In this document: in pieces, positions 18,859 to 27,535 of the stretch | How the letters are laid out: the number at the start of each line of letters is the position of its first letter | Position numbering within the stretch: the first letter of the stretch is position 1 | Assembly (NCBI GenBank): GCA_023957385.1 | Contig: JAMLGZ010000002.1 | Span: 638,411 to 702,410, forward strand | Direction: 5' to 3' | DNA from: Brumimicrobium sp. | GTDB taxonomy: Bacteria; Bacteroidota; Bacteroidia; Flavobacteriales_D; Crocinitomicaceae | Length of the DNA stretch: 64,000 nt | Position numbers and translations under genes: made by a program | Notes under the pieces: generated by a model | The model's input: only the letters and a program-made list of their open reading frames with translations | Databases searched by the model: none | What the model was told of the DNA's origin: nothing

Positions 18859-21204
18859 CTAAAATTTATAACTCACACCGAAACTAGGAAGAATCGGTAA
18901 CTGATAAATCTTTTCATTGGAAACACGGTTTACATAGAAGATATTATCTCTATTGTACATGTTGGTTACCCCGGCTTTAAGTTCAAGTTCTGTTTTGTTT
19001 TTGAAAGGGAATCGTTTTTTAATTGTTATATCTAAACGATGGTAAGAAGGAAGTCTAGCAGAGTTCATGTCCCCTAATAAAATACTTAAATCTTGTGTAT
19101 TGGAGGTAGTATAGTCTGTTGTTAGACCGTTGTTAAATTCCTCTCCTTGATAATATCCTGAAGTTGGAGTGAATGGAAGTCCAGAACCAAAATTCCATCG
19201 CACACTCACTTCTAAGGTTTTATTCTTTAGGAAGGCATAAGTTGCAACAAGATTTACATTGTGCTTTCTGTCAAATACAGGAACATAATGGTCAAACCCA
19301 TTCCACCTATCTGAATTTCCATAAGAATATCCTCCCCATAAGAAAATTCGGTCTTTCTTAAATTGTAGAAGCACATCAACTCCGTATGAATAACCAGATT
19401 CCAGAATGAAATCTTTTTTAAATACATCTGGCTTGTCATTAAACTCTGGGGTATCATCGTATAACTTGGTTGTATTGATATTGGATAATTTAGGGAAATA
19501 TTTATAATATCCTTCTACATTGAGTGATAATGATTTCGTTAAATCATATTCTACACCAAAGATTCCATGCCAAGAAGTTTGAATACCATTTTTTGTAAGC
19601 TTTTCTTTACCTGTTGGCGTAGTGAATTTTGTTTGAACGTTATTTGGTGCTGCTAAGAATCCATAGAAAAGAGTTACAACATCTTGATCTGAGGAAGCCG
19701 AAGTATAGTTCTGAGAATAATATCCTCCTGATAATTTGAATCTTAATTTCTCCGTAGCATTAACTTTTACTCCTAAACGTGGCTCTGGTATAACAGCAGA
19801 AAGTCCTGGATAAACTTGTAAACGAACTCCAGGATTTACAACCCATCTACCAATTATCAAGCGGTAATTTAGGTAAGCGCTTAATTCGGTATTAAAATTT
19901 TCAATTTTTATTTCTCTATCTAATTGATTGTATGTTAGGAATTTCGTTGTGAATCCTCCTACATTGATACCGTAGGTTAATTCAGATTGATTTTTTAAGA
20001 AATAGGTAAAGTCAAAACCTAAATCAAAACCAATGATTTTACTATATCTAGGTGCTTGTCCATTTTGTTCTTGGAATAGAATATCATATCCTGAAGAGCT
20101 TAGGTGACCTTTGATAATAACAGGATTGTTTTGAGGTACTACCGTGAAATTTAATCCTCCGCCATAAGCATTCCAATGTAAATCTGCAAGTGTGGCATAA
20201 TTTACTTTATCTGTATTGTAGAAACCAAATGCGTTGAATTTACTTCCATCAGGTGTTTTGATAGTAAATTTCCCAAAAATATCTGTAAAAGAGAATGGAA
20301 GCCCATCTCCATTGTTGGTATAAGGATAGATAGATTTAGAAACGTAGTTTAGTAAAGAATGTTTTGCAGCCAAAATATAGGAACCACCACTACCTACAGC
20401 ATCTTTTGTTTTATATAAAGGCCCTTCAACAACTGCTTTCGCCATAAAAGGAGATAAAGAAACCATCCCTCCGTGTCTATTCAAGTCACCATCTCTGTAT
20501 GTAATATCCATGATAGAAGAAATTCGTCCACCATAGTTAGAAGCAAAGCCTCCAGTATAAATGTCCGTATTTTTAATTAATTCTGTTTCAAACACTGAGA
20601 AGAACCCGATAGAGTGGAATGGGTTGTATATAGTCATTCCATCTAGGATAATCTTATTTTGAATTGGCGTACCACCTCGCACATACATTTGACCTCCTTG
20701 GTCACCCGTAGTGATTACTCCAGGAGTGATTGAAAATGCGGCAATAATATCATTTTCAGCACCAAAACTCGGCAATCTTTCTAAATCTTCTTGTTTCAAC
20801 TTGTTTACAGAAATGTCGATTTTTGTTTGCTTGGATTGATCTTGTCCATAGACAGATACCCCTTCTATTTCTTTCACATCATCTGCTTTTTCAAGGGTAT
20901 ATCTTAGGGTTAATACTTTTGAAGCACCAACTTTTATAACTTCATTTATTTCGTTATGTTCCATACTACGGATGTTAATCTCGTAACTTCCTTCGTTCAA
21001 TTTAGAAAACTGAAAGATACCGTCTAGGTCTGTGGTGGCACCGATTTGTGCTCCTGTTTCAACTGATTTGAGTAGTACTTTAACATAACTTGCAGCTTCT
21101 CCACTTACATTGTCATATACAAAACCTCGAATAGTGAAATTCCCTTGTCCAAGCGCAAATGTAGTAAAGCAGGAGATTAGTAAGATGTAAATTAAAGTTT
21201 TCAA
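18859..21204 (-). CDS. TonB-dependent outer-membrane receptor
   Basis: The 781-residue protein has a signal peptide (TLIYILLISCFTTFALGQ), a CarboxypepD_reg-like domain at about 22-110 (TIRGFVYDNVSGEAASYVKV), a plug at about 120-235 (PGVITTGDQGGQMYVRGGTP, then NKIILDGMTIYNP), and a 22-strand-type barrel ending in SFGVSYKF. It uses the proton motive force through TonB to import a large ligand. No SusD-like partner, siderophore gene or degradative enzyme is adjacent, so the ligand is open. The gene has its own terminator and appears monocistronic. Confidence 0.92.
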   Translation of the reverse strand: MKTLIYILLISCFTTFALGQGNFTIRGFVYDNVSGEAASYVKVLLKSVETGAQIGATTDLDGIFQFSKLNEGSYEINIRSMEHNEINEVIKVGASKVLTLRYTLEKADDVKEIEGVSVYGQDQSKQTKIDISVNKLKQEDLERLPSFGAENDIIAAFSITPGVITTGDQGGQMYVRGGTPIQNKIILDGMTIYNPFHSIGFFSVFETELIKNTDIYTGGFASNYGGRISSIMDITYRDGDLNRHGGMVSLSPFMAKAVVEGPLYKTKDAVGSGGSYILAAKHSLLNYVSKSIYPYTNNGDGLPFSFTDIFGKFTIKTPDGSKFNAFGFYNTDKVNYATLADLHWNAYGGGLNFTVVPQNNPVIIKGHLSSSGYDILFQEQNGQAPRYSKIIGFDLGFDFTYFLKNQSELTYGINVGGFTTKFLTYNQLDREIKIENFNTELSAYLNYRLIIGRWVVNPGVRLQVYPGLSAVIPEPRLGVKVNATEKLRFKLSGGYYSQNYTSASSDQDVVTLFYGFLAAPNNVQTKFTTPTGKEKLTKNGIQTSWHGIFGVEYDLTKSLSLNVEGYYKYFPKLSNINTTKLYDDTPEFNDKPDVFKKDFILESGYSYGVDVLLQFKKDRIFLWGGYSYGNSDRWNGFDHYVPVFDRKHNVNLVATYAFLKNKTLEVSVRWNFGSGLPFTPTSGYYQGEEFNNGLTTDYTTSNTQDLSILLGDMNSARLPSYHRLDITIKKRFPFKNKTELELKAGVTNMYNRDNIFYVNRVSNEKIYQLPILPSFGVSYKF

Positions 21205-21245
21205 AATATGCCGTTTTTAGAATTGAAGTTGCATAATTACTAATT

Positions 21246-21279
21246 TTTTAACTTTTTTGTTGTATTTAAAAAGTTAAAA
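21246..21279. repeat. AT-rich inverted repeat between mazG and the TonB receptor gene
   Basis: Perfect 12-bp arms TTTTAACTTTTT (21246-21257) and AAAAAGTTAAAA (21268-21279) are separated by 10 bp. It lies downstream of mazG and about 40-75 bp upstream of the receptor start. It could be a weak terminator or a protein-binding operator for the receptor; its low GC argues against a strong terminator. Confidence 0.45.
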
Positions 21280-21305
21280 TTTAAAAATACCTATGAATAA
21301 GCAGG

Positions 21306-22073
21306 CTAGCCTTTAATTTTTTTAGCTTGTACCCAATATTTATCCATTTCTTCTAAAGACATTTCTTTTAGATTCTTATTGTCTCCCTGTATGGAGTGTT
21401 CCATGTGTTGAAACCGTGTGATAAATTTTTTGTTTGTTTTCTCTAATGCCGTATCGGGATTTATACCAATGAATCGTGCATAGTTTACGATAGAAAATAG
21501 TACATCACCTAATTCTTGTTCTATATCAGAAGTATTGTTGTTTACTTCAGCTACTAATTCATCTACCTCTTCATGAATTTTAGCAATAACATCTTTTGGA
21601 TTATCCCAATCGAAGCCTATGCCACTTGCTTTTTCTTGAATACGAATGGCTTTAACGAGAGAGGGGAGAGAGCTTGGAACTCCTTCTAAAACTGATTTTC
21701 TTCCTTTATCTAATTTGAGTTTTTCCCAATTTTTTTTCACTGTTTCTTCATCTTCAGCTATTGTGTCTCCATAGATGTGTGGATGACGATAGATTAATTT
21801 GTCACAAATAGCGTTGAGCACGTCTGCTATATTAAAAGCATTTTGTTCGTCGGCTATTTTACTGTAAAAAACCATGTGCATCATAAGGTCGCCAATTTCA
21901 CCTTTAAGTTCGTTCATATCCTTGTTGAGGATAGCATCAGTCAACTCGTATGTTTCCTCTATTGTGAGTGGACGAAGGGTTTCCAATGTTTGCTTTTTAT
22001 CCCAGGGGCATTTTTCCCTTAAATCATCCATAATTTTGAGCAAACGCTCAAATGCCAATAAACTTTCAACCAT
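21306..22073 (-). CDS. mazG: Nucleoside triphosphate pyrophosphohydrolase MazG
   Basis: The 255-residue protein has two MazG domains. The first shows CPWDKKQTLETLRPLTIEE and ELTDAI then ELKGEIGDLMMHMVFYSKIA (the EExxE...ExxD metal-binding set); the second shows HEEVDELVAEVNN and EQELGDVLFSIVNYARF. It turns NTPs into NMPs and pyrophosphate, cleaning the nucleotide pool. Size and domain order match full-length MazG. It lies upstream of the TonB receptor on the same strand, but a 100-bp gap with an inverted repeat separates them. Confidence 0.93.
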   Translation of the reverse strand: MVESLLAFERLLKIMDDLREKCPWDKKQTLETLRPLTIEETYELTDAILNKDMNELKGEIGDLMMHMVFYSKIADEQNAFNIADVLNAICDKLIYRHPHIYGDTIAEDEETVKKNWEKLKLDKGRKSVLEGVPSSLPSLVKAIRIQEKASGIGFDWDNPKDVIAKIHEEVDELVAEVNNNTSDIEQELGDVLFSIVNYARFIGINPDTALEKTNKKFITRFQHMEHSIQGDNKNLKEMSLEEMDKYWVQAKKIKG

Positions 22074-22451
22074 AATACTCGTTTTTCATGCTAAAATAAC
22101 AGTAAAATCAACTCGGTGTGCATTTAGAATAAAATATAAATAATATTAGACCCCGACATTCCTTCGTCCGTCGGGGTGACAATCCTTAGAGAAGGTTAGG
22201 CGGTCGGCTTTGCCGACCGATTGTCTCCCCTCACAATTGTCACCCCGAGAACCTTGGTGCTCGGGGTCTATCTTTTTAAATAATTCCTATTTCTTATAAC
22301 TTTACAAATTAAATATAATTCATATACAGTAGAAATTATTGATCTTATTTATTTTTGCAAATGCACAACGGGTTAAAATCATTCTATTACAATTAAATTT
22401 TGAAGAGAAAATAAAAAATACGATATTTGGACGCGTTTTTCACACTATAGC
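22074..22451. other. 378-bp intergenic region with complex repeat
   Basis: The region separates divergent genes and holds a nested palindromic repeat (22110-22270). The rest (22271-22451) is AT-rich and presumably holds the promoter of the PagL-like gene; no clear TAnnTTTG element was seen. Confidence 0.5.
22110..22270. repeat. Dispersed repeat copy B with nested inverted repeats
   Basis: Outer arms TAGACCCCGA (22147-22156) and TCGGGGTCTA (22261-22270) pair perfectly. Inner arms TCGGGGTGACAAT (22171-22183) and ATTGTCACCCCGA (22236-22248) also pair perfectly. Between them, CGGTCGGC/GCCGACCG (22201-22219) forms a separate hairpin with loop TTT. CCCCGAC (22151-22157) can also pair with GTCGGGG (22170-22176). 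The left flank (22110-22166) resembles 3394-3452. The element is much richer in GC than its surroundings. Confidence 0.75.
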
Positions 22452-23543
22452 TTGATCTTCAAAAAAACTCTCATATTAATCCAATTTAGTCTCGTTCTGT
22501 GTTTGACTGGCCAGATACATGTATTTAGTCAGAGCAAAAATTATGGGATAGGTGTACAGCCTCGAATGGGATATTTAATAGCTCATCGAGCAACCATGAA
22601 ACACTTGCTTTCACAATATGCTTATGGAGTAGAATTACAAGGAAGCATTTTAACAAACGGTACTAAACAATGGCATCACGATTATAATTTCCCGAAGATT
22701 ACCTTAGGCATAGTCTATAGTAATTTAGGTAATAATAAAATCTTAGGAGAAGTTATTGGTGTTCTTGGTGGACTTAATTTACCCTTTTTCCAGGAGAAAG
22801 GTTTTCGTTTTGGAGCTAATTTTAATGGAGGAATAGGGTTTATAACTAAAAAATATGATGTTAAACGAAATCCAAAGAACAATGCTATCGGTTCAAATTT
22901 GAATTGCATGGTAAGTGCAGGACTCTTAGTGGAAAAAATATGGAAACAACATGCCATTGGTTTTGAAATAAATATGACACATCTATCTAATGGTGCTATT
23001 GTTTTGCCAAATCTTGGAGTAAATCTTCCTACAGTGAAACTTAGTTATTCATATTATTTCAAGCCTATTGATATGACAGGTGAAGCAAATGGTGAAATTG
23101 AAGGTCCTTCGATTAAAAAATGGAATTTTTATACACAATTAATCTTGTCGGCTAAACAAATTTATCCTACAGGAGGGCATTTATATGGTATTTTTGGGTT
23201 GACCAATTTTGCACAATATAGATTTTCTAAAAAATCAATTGTAGAGACAGGAGTTGATTTTATTTATAATCAATCTATTGTTCCCTATAATGATGTAACA
23301 TATTCTTTCCATAAGAATATGCGTTTGGGTATATATGGAGCTTATGTACTACCAATTCATAGATTTCATATTCTCTTGGGAATGGGAGGGTATGTGTATA
23401 AACCATTACCTCCAAATGGATGGGTGTATTTAAAGTTTGGCGCTCGTTTTCGAATTATTGATCGTTTGTGGGGTAATGTCACCATTAAATCGCATTGGGC
23501 AAAGGCTGATTATTTTGAATATGGTTTAACTTTTAGATGGTAA
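22452..23543 (+). CDS. Acyloxyacyl hydrolase / PagL-like outer-membrane barrel
   Basis: The 363-residue protein has a signal peptide (LILIQFSLVLCLTGQIHVFS) and a barrel. Segments MTHLSNGAIVLPNLGVNLP and KLSYSYYF resemble the lipid A 3-O-deacylase PagL/acyloxyacyl hydrolase region, in which His and Ser of HLSN-like motifs act on lipid A acyl chains. The C-terminal 150 residues form a second barrel-like half, making it longer than PagL (about 150-200 residues). It starts with TTG at 22452, as no nearby in-frame ATG fits the signal peptide. It overlaps the next gene. Confidence 0.72.
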   Translation: MIFKKTLILIQFSLVLCLTGQIHVFSQSKNYGIGVQPRMGYLIAHRATMKHLLSQYAYGVELQGSILTNGTKQWHHDYNFPKITLGIVYSNLGNNKILGEVIGVLGGLNLPFFQEKGFRFGANFNGGIGFITKKYDVKRNPKNNAIGSNLNCMVSAGLLVEKIWKQHAIGFEINMTHLSNGAIVLPNLGVNLPTVKLSYSYYFKPIDMTGEANGEIEGPSIKKWNFYTQLILSAKQIYPTGGHLYGIFGLTNFAQYRFSKKSIVETGVDFIYNQSIVPYNDVTYSFHKNMRLGIYGAYVLPIHRFHILLGMGGYVYKPLPPNGWVYLKFGARFRIIDRLWGNVTIKSHWAKADYFEYGLTFRW

Positions 23544-24289
23544 TGAATAGAGTATATTGGATTATAATATTGATATTTTTCTTTTTTTCTTGTAAAAAGC
23601 CTTTTGAGCGAAGATGTTTCAAATCAACCGGGGAAGGAGTTGCAAAGGAAGTTGTCCTGACATCAAAAATTGATTCCTTATTCTTATTTGGAAATATAGA
23701 ATATACCATTATTCCATCATCTTATTCAAAAGTTGTATTGGTTGGTGGAAAGAATTTAGTTTCTTTAATTGATGTTGATGAGGATAATCATGGCATTACT
23801 ATTCGGGATGATAATAAGTGTGAATTTCTCCGTTCTTATAAAGATAAAGTAAAGGCTAATATTTATATAGACTCTATCCGATATATAGAATTTGGAGGTT
23901 CTCAATATCTGAAGAGTCAGGATACAATCAGATCGTATGAGCTAAGAGTTATTGTAAAAGATTGTTCAGGAAGTTTAGATTTGAAAGTAAAAAATGGTTA
24001 TATGAGTATGGTAATTGCTAATGAGTATGCTGATTTTAAGTTGGCAGGATCAACTCTTATTGGTTTTCTTAATTGTAGGAGCAATTCATATGGAGATGCA
24101 CGAAATTTTACAGCCAAAAACAAATTGATAGTGAATTCTAATTCTGTTGGGGATATGTATATTAATGCAAACACTGATTTCTTAGACGTTTCGATTAACT
24201 CGAAGGGAAATATAAACTACATTGGTCACCCTGTCAACAAATCTGTATCAAAGTCAGGAAAGGGAAACTTAATTTATATAGGAAACTAA
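23537..24289 (+). CDS. GIN-domain (DUF2807) lipoprotein
   Basis: The 250-residue protein has a lipoprotein signal (IIILIFFFFSCKK, with Cys at residue 19). The rest matches the GIN (head/DUF2807) layout: SLFLFGNIEYTIIPSSYSK near the start and repeated short strands such as GSTLIGFLNCRSNSYGDAR and SNSVGDMYINANTD, forming a beta-helix-like fold. Such proteins sit in the cell envelope of Bacteroidota with unknown roles. ATG 23537 gives a 7-bp overlap with the PagL-like gene; ATG 23543 (in TAATG) is an equally good start. Either implies translational coupling. Confidence 0.75.
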   Translation: MVMNRVYWIIILIFFFFSCKKPFERRCFKSTGEGVAKEVVLTSKIDSLFLFGNIEYTIIPSSYSKVVLVGGKNLVSLIDVDEDNHGITIRDDNKCEFLRSYKDKVKANIYIDSIRYIEFGGSQYLKSQDTIRSYELRVIVKDCSGSLDLKVKNGYMSMVIANEYADFKLAGSTLIGFLNCRSNSYGDARNFTAKNKLIVNSNSVGDMYINANTDFLDVSINSKGNINYIGHPVNKSVSKSGKGNLIYIGN

Positions 24290-24300
24290 AACATTTATTG

Positions 24301-24308
24301 TAATTTTG
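24301..24308 (+). promoter_or_regulatory. Putative -7 element of the small Cys-rich membrane protein gene
   Basis: TAATTTTG fits TAnnTTTG and lies about 30 nt before the ATG, leaving an A-rich leader typical of Bacteroidota. Confidence 0.4.
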
Positions 24309-24338
24309 TGTTTAATCTAAAGATTAAAACATAAAAGT

Positions 24339-24530
24339 ATGGCAGTAGTATTAATTGCAATCGCATTATTGGCAGTCGCATTCGCTGGAATAGCAGTAAA
24401 AATATTAATTAAAAAGGATGGTAAATTTTCTGGAACATGTGCCAGTAACAATCCTGTTTTACAAGAGAAAGGAGCTGTATGTGGTTTGTGTGGAGCAAAA
24501 CCAGAAGAGAAATGTAAAGCTGATGAATAG
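24339..24530 (+). CDS. Small single-pass membrane protein with Cys cluster (NqrM-like?)
   Basis: The 63-residue protein has one helix (VVLIAIALLAVAFAGIAVKI) followed by a charged tail with four cysteines: GTCAS, VCGLCG and EKCK. The layout, a helix then a GTC...CxxC...C tail, recalls NqrM (DUF539), which helps insert iron into the Na+-translocating NADH:quinone reductase; this is inference from shape only, as no nqr gene is in the window. A hairpin terminator follows at 24574, so the gene is expressed alone. Confidence 0.6.
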   Translation: MAVVLIAIALLAVAFAGIAVKILIKKDGKFSGTCASNNPVLQEKGAVCGLCGAKPEEKCKADE

Positions 24531-24573
24531 ATAATGATAGTATTTATCCTTTAAATTGTTAGGAAATATGTTC

Positions 24574-24607
24574 AAAAGCCAATGGGATTACCTATTGGCT
24601 TTTTCAT
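24574..24607 (+). terminator. Terminator after the small Cys-rich membrane protein gene
   Basis: The stem AAAAGCCAAT/ATTGGCTTTT (24574-24583 with 24594-24603), extended by GG/CC, is followed by a T-rich tail. It sits 44 bp after the stop codon and before murQ. Confidence 0.85.
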
Positions 24608-24646
24608 TTTAAACTATACATTTACTTTCTATAAGATTTCAATAAA

Positions 24647-25462
24647 ATGAAAAAAGTCACAGAACAATCCAGCAATTACAATCATCTTGAATTGATGTCT
24701 ATGAAGGAAATTCTGACGGCAATGAATCAAGAAGATCAAAGTGTTCCCTTGGCTGTAGAAAAGATAATTCCTCAAATTACAGCCTTTGTGGAGAAGGCAC
24801 TTGTTAACATGAAAAACGGCGGAAGATTGTTTTACTTGGGGGCAGGAACGAGTGGGAGATTAGGAATCTTAGATGCATCTGAATGCCCACCAACTTTTGG
24901 TGTAGAACAGGGCGTGGTTGTAGGGCTCATTGCAGGTGGAGATGCAGCTATTAGAGTGGCTGTTGAGAATGCAGAAGACGATACGGAATTGGGTTGGCAA
25001 GAAATCCAAAAATTAGATGTTAAGCCAGAAGATGTTGTGATAGGTATTGCCGCTTCAGGGACAACTCCATACGTATTAGGGGCTATAGAAAAAGCAAATG
25101 AATATGGCTTATTAACTGCGGGGATAACATGCAATCCCGAGAGCCCTTTGAGTAAAATAGCACAGCATCCGTTGGTTGTGGTTGTAGGACCTGAATTTGT
25201 TACAGGAAGTACACGACTAAAATCAGGAACGGCGCAAAAACTTATACTCAATATGATTTCTACCTCTTTGATGATAGGTTTAGGTCATGTTGAAGGAAAT
25301 CGCATGGTTGATATGCAATTAAGTAATAACAAATTAGTAGATAGAGGCGCCAAAATGGTTGCTGAAGCTTGTCATGTGAGTTATGAAGAAGGAAAAGCAC
25401 TTCTTTTAAAATATGGCTCTGTACGAAAAGCTACTCTCGGTTTTAAAGAAGGAAAATGCTAA
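24647..25462 (+). CDS. murQ: N-acetylmuramic acid 6-phosphate etherase
   Basis: The 271-residue SIS-domain enzyme splits the lactyl ether of MurNAc-6-phosphate to give GlcNAc-6-phosphate and D-lactate, in peptidoglycan recycling. Characteristic segments are FYLGAGTSGRLGILDASECP, the conserved Glu-bearing ECPPTFGV, GGDAAIRVAVENAEDD and GSTRLKSGTAQKLILNMIST. It is slightly shorter than the E. coli enzyme (about 298) because it lacks the last helical part. It stops directly against the convergent hydrolase gene with no bases between. Confidence 0.93.
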   Translation: MKKVTEQSSNYNHLELMSMKEILTAMNQEDQSVPLAVEKIIPQITAFVEKALVNMKNGGRLFYLGAGTSGRLGILDASECPPTFGVEQGVVVGLIAGGDAAIRVAVENAEDDTELGWQEIQKLDVKPEDVVIGIAASGTTPYVLGAIEKANEYGLLTAGITCNPESPLSKIAQHPLVVVVGPEFVTGSTRLKSGTAQKLILNMISTSLMIGLGHVEGNRMVDMQLSNNKLVDRGAKMVAEACHVSYEEGKALLLKYGSVRKATLGFKEGKC

Positions 25463-26287
25463 CTAAAGAGATTCTATAAATTGTGAAATCAAAATACATG
25501 TTTCATATAATTTACTAGGCATATCTTCTTTTTCGTATGGATGATAGCTATTAAAAGTATGATTTGCATTAGAGATAATAATTAATTTACCTTGTGTCCA
25601 CGTACTTAATTTTTCAGATTCTGTTATATAGACACTTTCATCTATATCTCCATGGATATGCAAAGCAGGTAAATTTAATTTTTTTGCTGTCTCTTCTATG
25701 TTTAACAAATCTTTATTGGATTCCCAATCTTCATAGATGGAATAGCGTATAGGCATTTCCTGCTGGGTACGACTATTTTGTACCGTAAAATAACCATCCT
25801 CCTTCCATTTGTCCAAAGCCTCTCCTTTTGGGAATTGACTCTCAATACTTGCGATAGAGGCAAGCGTAATCACTGATTTAACACGAGGGTCAGATGCAGC
25901 AAGAATGGATAATCCTCCACCACGACTATGCCCAACTAAATGTATAGCTTTCTTTGAAATATCTATTTTGCTTTGAATCCAATCTATAATTGCTTTAATG
26001 TCAGTTAAACAAAAACTATATCTATTGTCTGAAAAAGCTTTTAAATCTGGAAAATCAATGGCTTGCTCAGTTGTTCCGCCGTTGTGACTCAAATTAAATT
26101 TACAAAAAGCGATGTTACATGATAAAAAATAACGTTTCATAAGATTCCACGCTCCCCAATCTTTGAATCCTTTGTATCCATGAATAAATACAATGATATC
26201 ATTGTAATTCTCGTCAAAAGGTTCATCGAAATCGACTAAAGACTCTCTTCCTTCTGCCCCTATGTAAATTTCATTATGCAAGTTCAT
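25463..26287 (-). CDS. Alpha/beta hydrolase (dienelactone hydrolase / acyl-peptidase-like)
   Basis: The 274-residue soluble protein has the fold's marks: IIVFIHGYKGFKDWGAW (oxyanion region), the nucleophile elbow HLVGHSRGGG with Ser at about 120, an acid near HIHGDIDESV, and the catalytic His in ISNANHTFNSYHPYEKED. It resembles BAAT/dienelactone hydrolase-like esterases; the substrate is unknown. Only about 70 bp separates its start from the ABC permease gene, which is upstream on the same strand order, so co-expression is possible. Confidence 0.85.
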   Translation of the reverse strand: MNLHNEIYIGAEGRESLVDFDEPFDENYNDIIVFIHGYKGFKDWGAWNLMKRYFLSCNIAFCKFNLSHNGGTTEQAIDFPDLKAFSDNRYSFCLTDIKAIIDWIQSKIDISKKAIHLVGHSRGGGLSILAASDPRVKSVITLASIASIESQFPKGEALDKWKEDGYFTVQNSRTQQEMPIRYSIYEDWESNKDLLNIEETAKKLNLPALHIHGDIDESVYITESEKLSTWTQGKLIIISNANHTFNSYHPYEKEDMPSKLYETCILISQFIESL

Positions 26288-26354
26288 ATAGTCATTTATT
26301 TGATAAGTAAAACTACTAACTTTTTGAATGATTCAAAATAGAATGAAATATTAT

Positions 26355-27533
26355 TTAGGTATGAAACTTATAAATACTTTTCCTTGTGCTTGTATAATTG
26401 ATAAGTATTAGGAAAAATGTTGTAAGCAGTAATGCTATAACGCTTGTTAATGTTAATCCATTATCAATGAATAAGCCGTTTTTGAAGAGTAACTGATCAA
26501 TAAAGTATTTTAAAGCAGCAAAAATGAGAAAGCTTATTAGCATAAGAAGTAGATTAATTTTTATAAAGAATAGAATAAAAACATTTAAAATTTGTCTTGG
26601 AGAATATCCTATGCGTAAAAGAGTTTGTATTTCGTATTGATTTCCAAAGATGATAATCTGAATATATTGGAGAATAACAAGCCCTGATAAAAGAACGGTA
26701 AGAATACCTACACCTATAAGGATAGAAAACAAAACACCTGCAACACTTTTGAATTTTCCGATAGTCATAGCATTTTCACTAGCTTCCATTTGGTGTTTAG
26801 TTAGATAACTCTCAAAGGTTCCAAATTCTCCATCTACTACGGACACCATTATTTGGGTAGTTTTATCGCTTATTTCTGAACTAAAATGTTTGCTTCCATA
26901 TTCCATAAAAGAGGGAGGAACTAGGATGGATGAAATTTTGGATGTAAATCCTATAATTTGAACTTTAAACTGTTCCTTATGCTCTCGGTCATATAATGTA
27001 AACTTAAAACCAATAGATTTCGCAAGATTTTCAGAAACCTGTGGAAGACCTTTTGCACTAGCAAAAGTATTGAGCATTACTAAAAACTCTCTCGGTAAAA
27101 CAACAGGTACATATTCACTGTTGACATTCCAATCCCAAAATAGGGAATTAGATTGTATAAATTCATAATCGACAGATTGTATAAATATATCGGAACGGAA
27201 GTAAGGTACAATTTCACTATCTGTTTGGATAGTAATATCAAAATTATTGCTTTTTACAGGTTTAATTTCTTGGGTAAAAGTTTGTTTTTTAATATCCTCA
27301 ATGTCTTCCTGATTATAGATATTTTGAGAAAGCTGCAGCATACTCAAATCCGTCACCTTTTTTTGAATAATATAGGTGTTATCTCCAACCATTTCAGAAG
27401 ATTCTCCATAATGTTGGATTTGGATGAAGTAATGGATGGATGTTACTAAAAAGATAAATCCAAGTAGCGTTCCGAGTATAGCAATGTATAACTGGCTTTG
27501 ATTCTTATGTTGGAATAATATCTTTTTAAGCAT
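26355..27533 (-). CDS. FtsX-like ABC transporter permease
   Basis: The 392-residue protein has an N-terminal helix (LYIAILGTLLGFIFLVTSIHY), a roughly 230-residue periplasmic domain, and three helices near the C-terminus (GVLFSILIGVGILTVLLSGL and others). This is the four-helix MacB/FtsX layout. It lies 2 bp behind the ATPase gene, so the two form one transporter. Such systems act as lipoprotein or peptide exporters or as mechanical switches rather than importers. The periplasmic domain was not recognised. Confidence 0.82.
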   Translation of the reverse strand: MLKKILFQHKNQSQLYIAILGTLLGFIFLVTSIHYFIQIQHYGESSEMVGDNTYIIQKKVTDLSMLQLSQNIYNQEDIEDIKKQTFTQEIKPVKSNNFDITIQTDSEIVPYFRSDIFIQSVDYEFIQSNSLFWDWNVNSEYVPVVLPREFLVMLNTFASAKGLPQVSENLAKSIGFKFTLYDREHKEQFKVQIIGFTSKISSILVPPSFMEYGSKHFSSEISDKTTQIMVSVVDGEFGTFESYLTKHQMEASENAMTIGKFKSVAGVLFSILIGVGILTVLLSGLVILQYIQIIIFGNQYEIQTLLRIGYSPRQILNVFILFFIKINLLLMLISFLIFAALKYFIDQLLFKNGLFIDNGLTLTSVIALLLTTFFLILINYTSTRKSIYKFHT

Positions 27534-27535
27534 AC

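Noticed and set aside
21246..21279. Strong terminator of mazG
   Set aside because: The arms have almost no GC, so the hairpin would be weak. It was listed as an inverted repeat with uncertain role.
22141..22270. CRISPR-like or tRNA-like structure
   Set aside because: The repeats are nested inverted pairs, not direct repeats with spacers, and no cloverleaf with anticodon arm could be drawn.
24832..25251. A 139-codon minus-strand frame inside murQ
   Set aside because: It is the antisense shadow of a well-conserved gene; its length is explained by the codon pattern of murQ.
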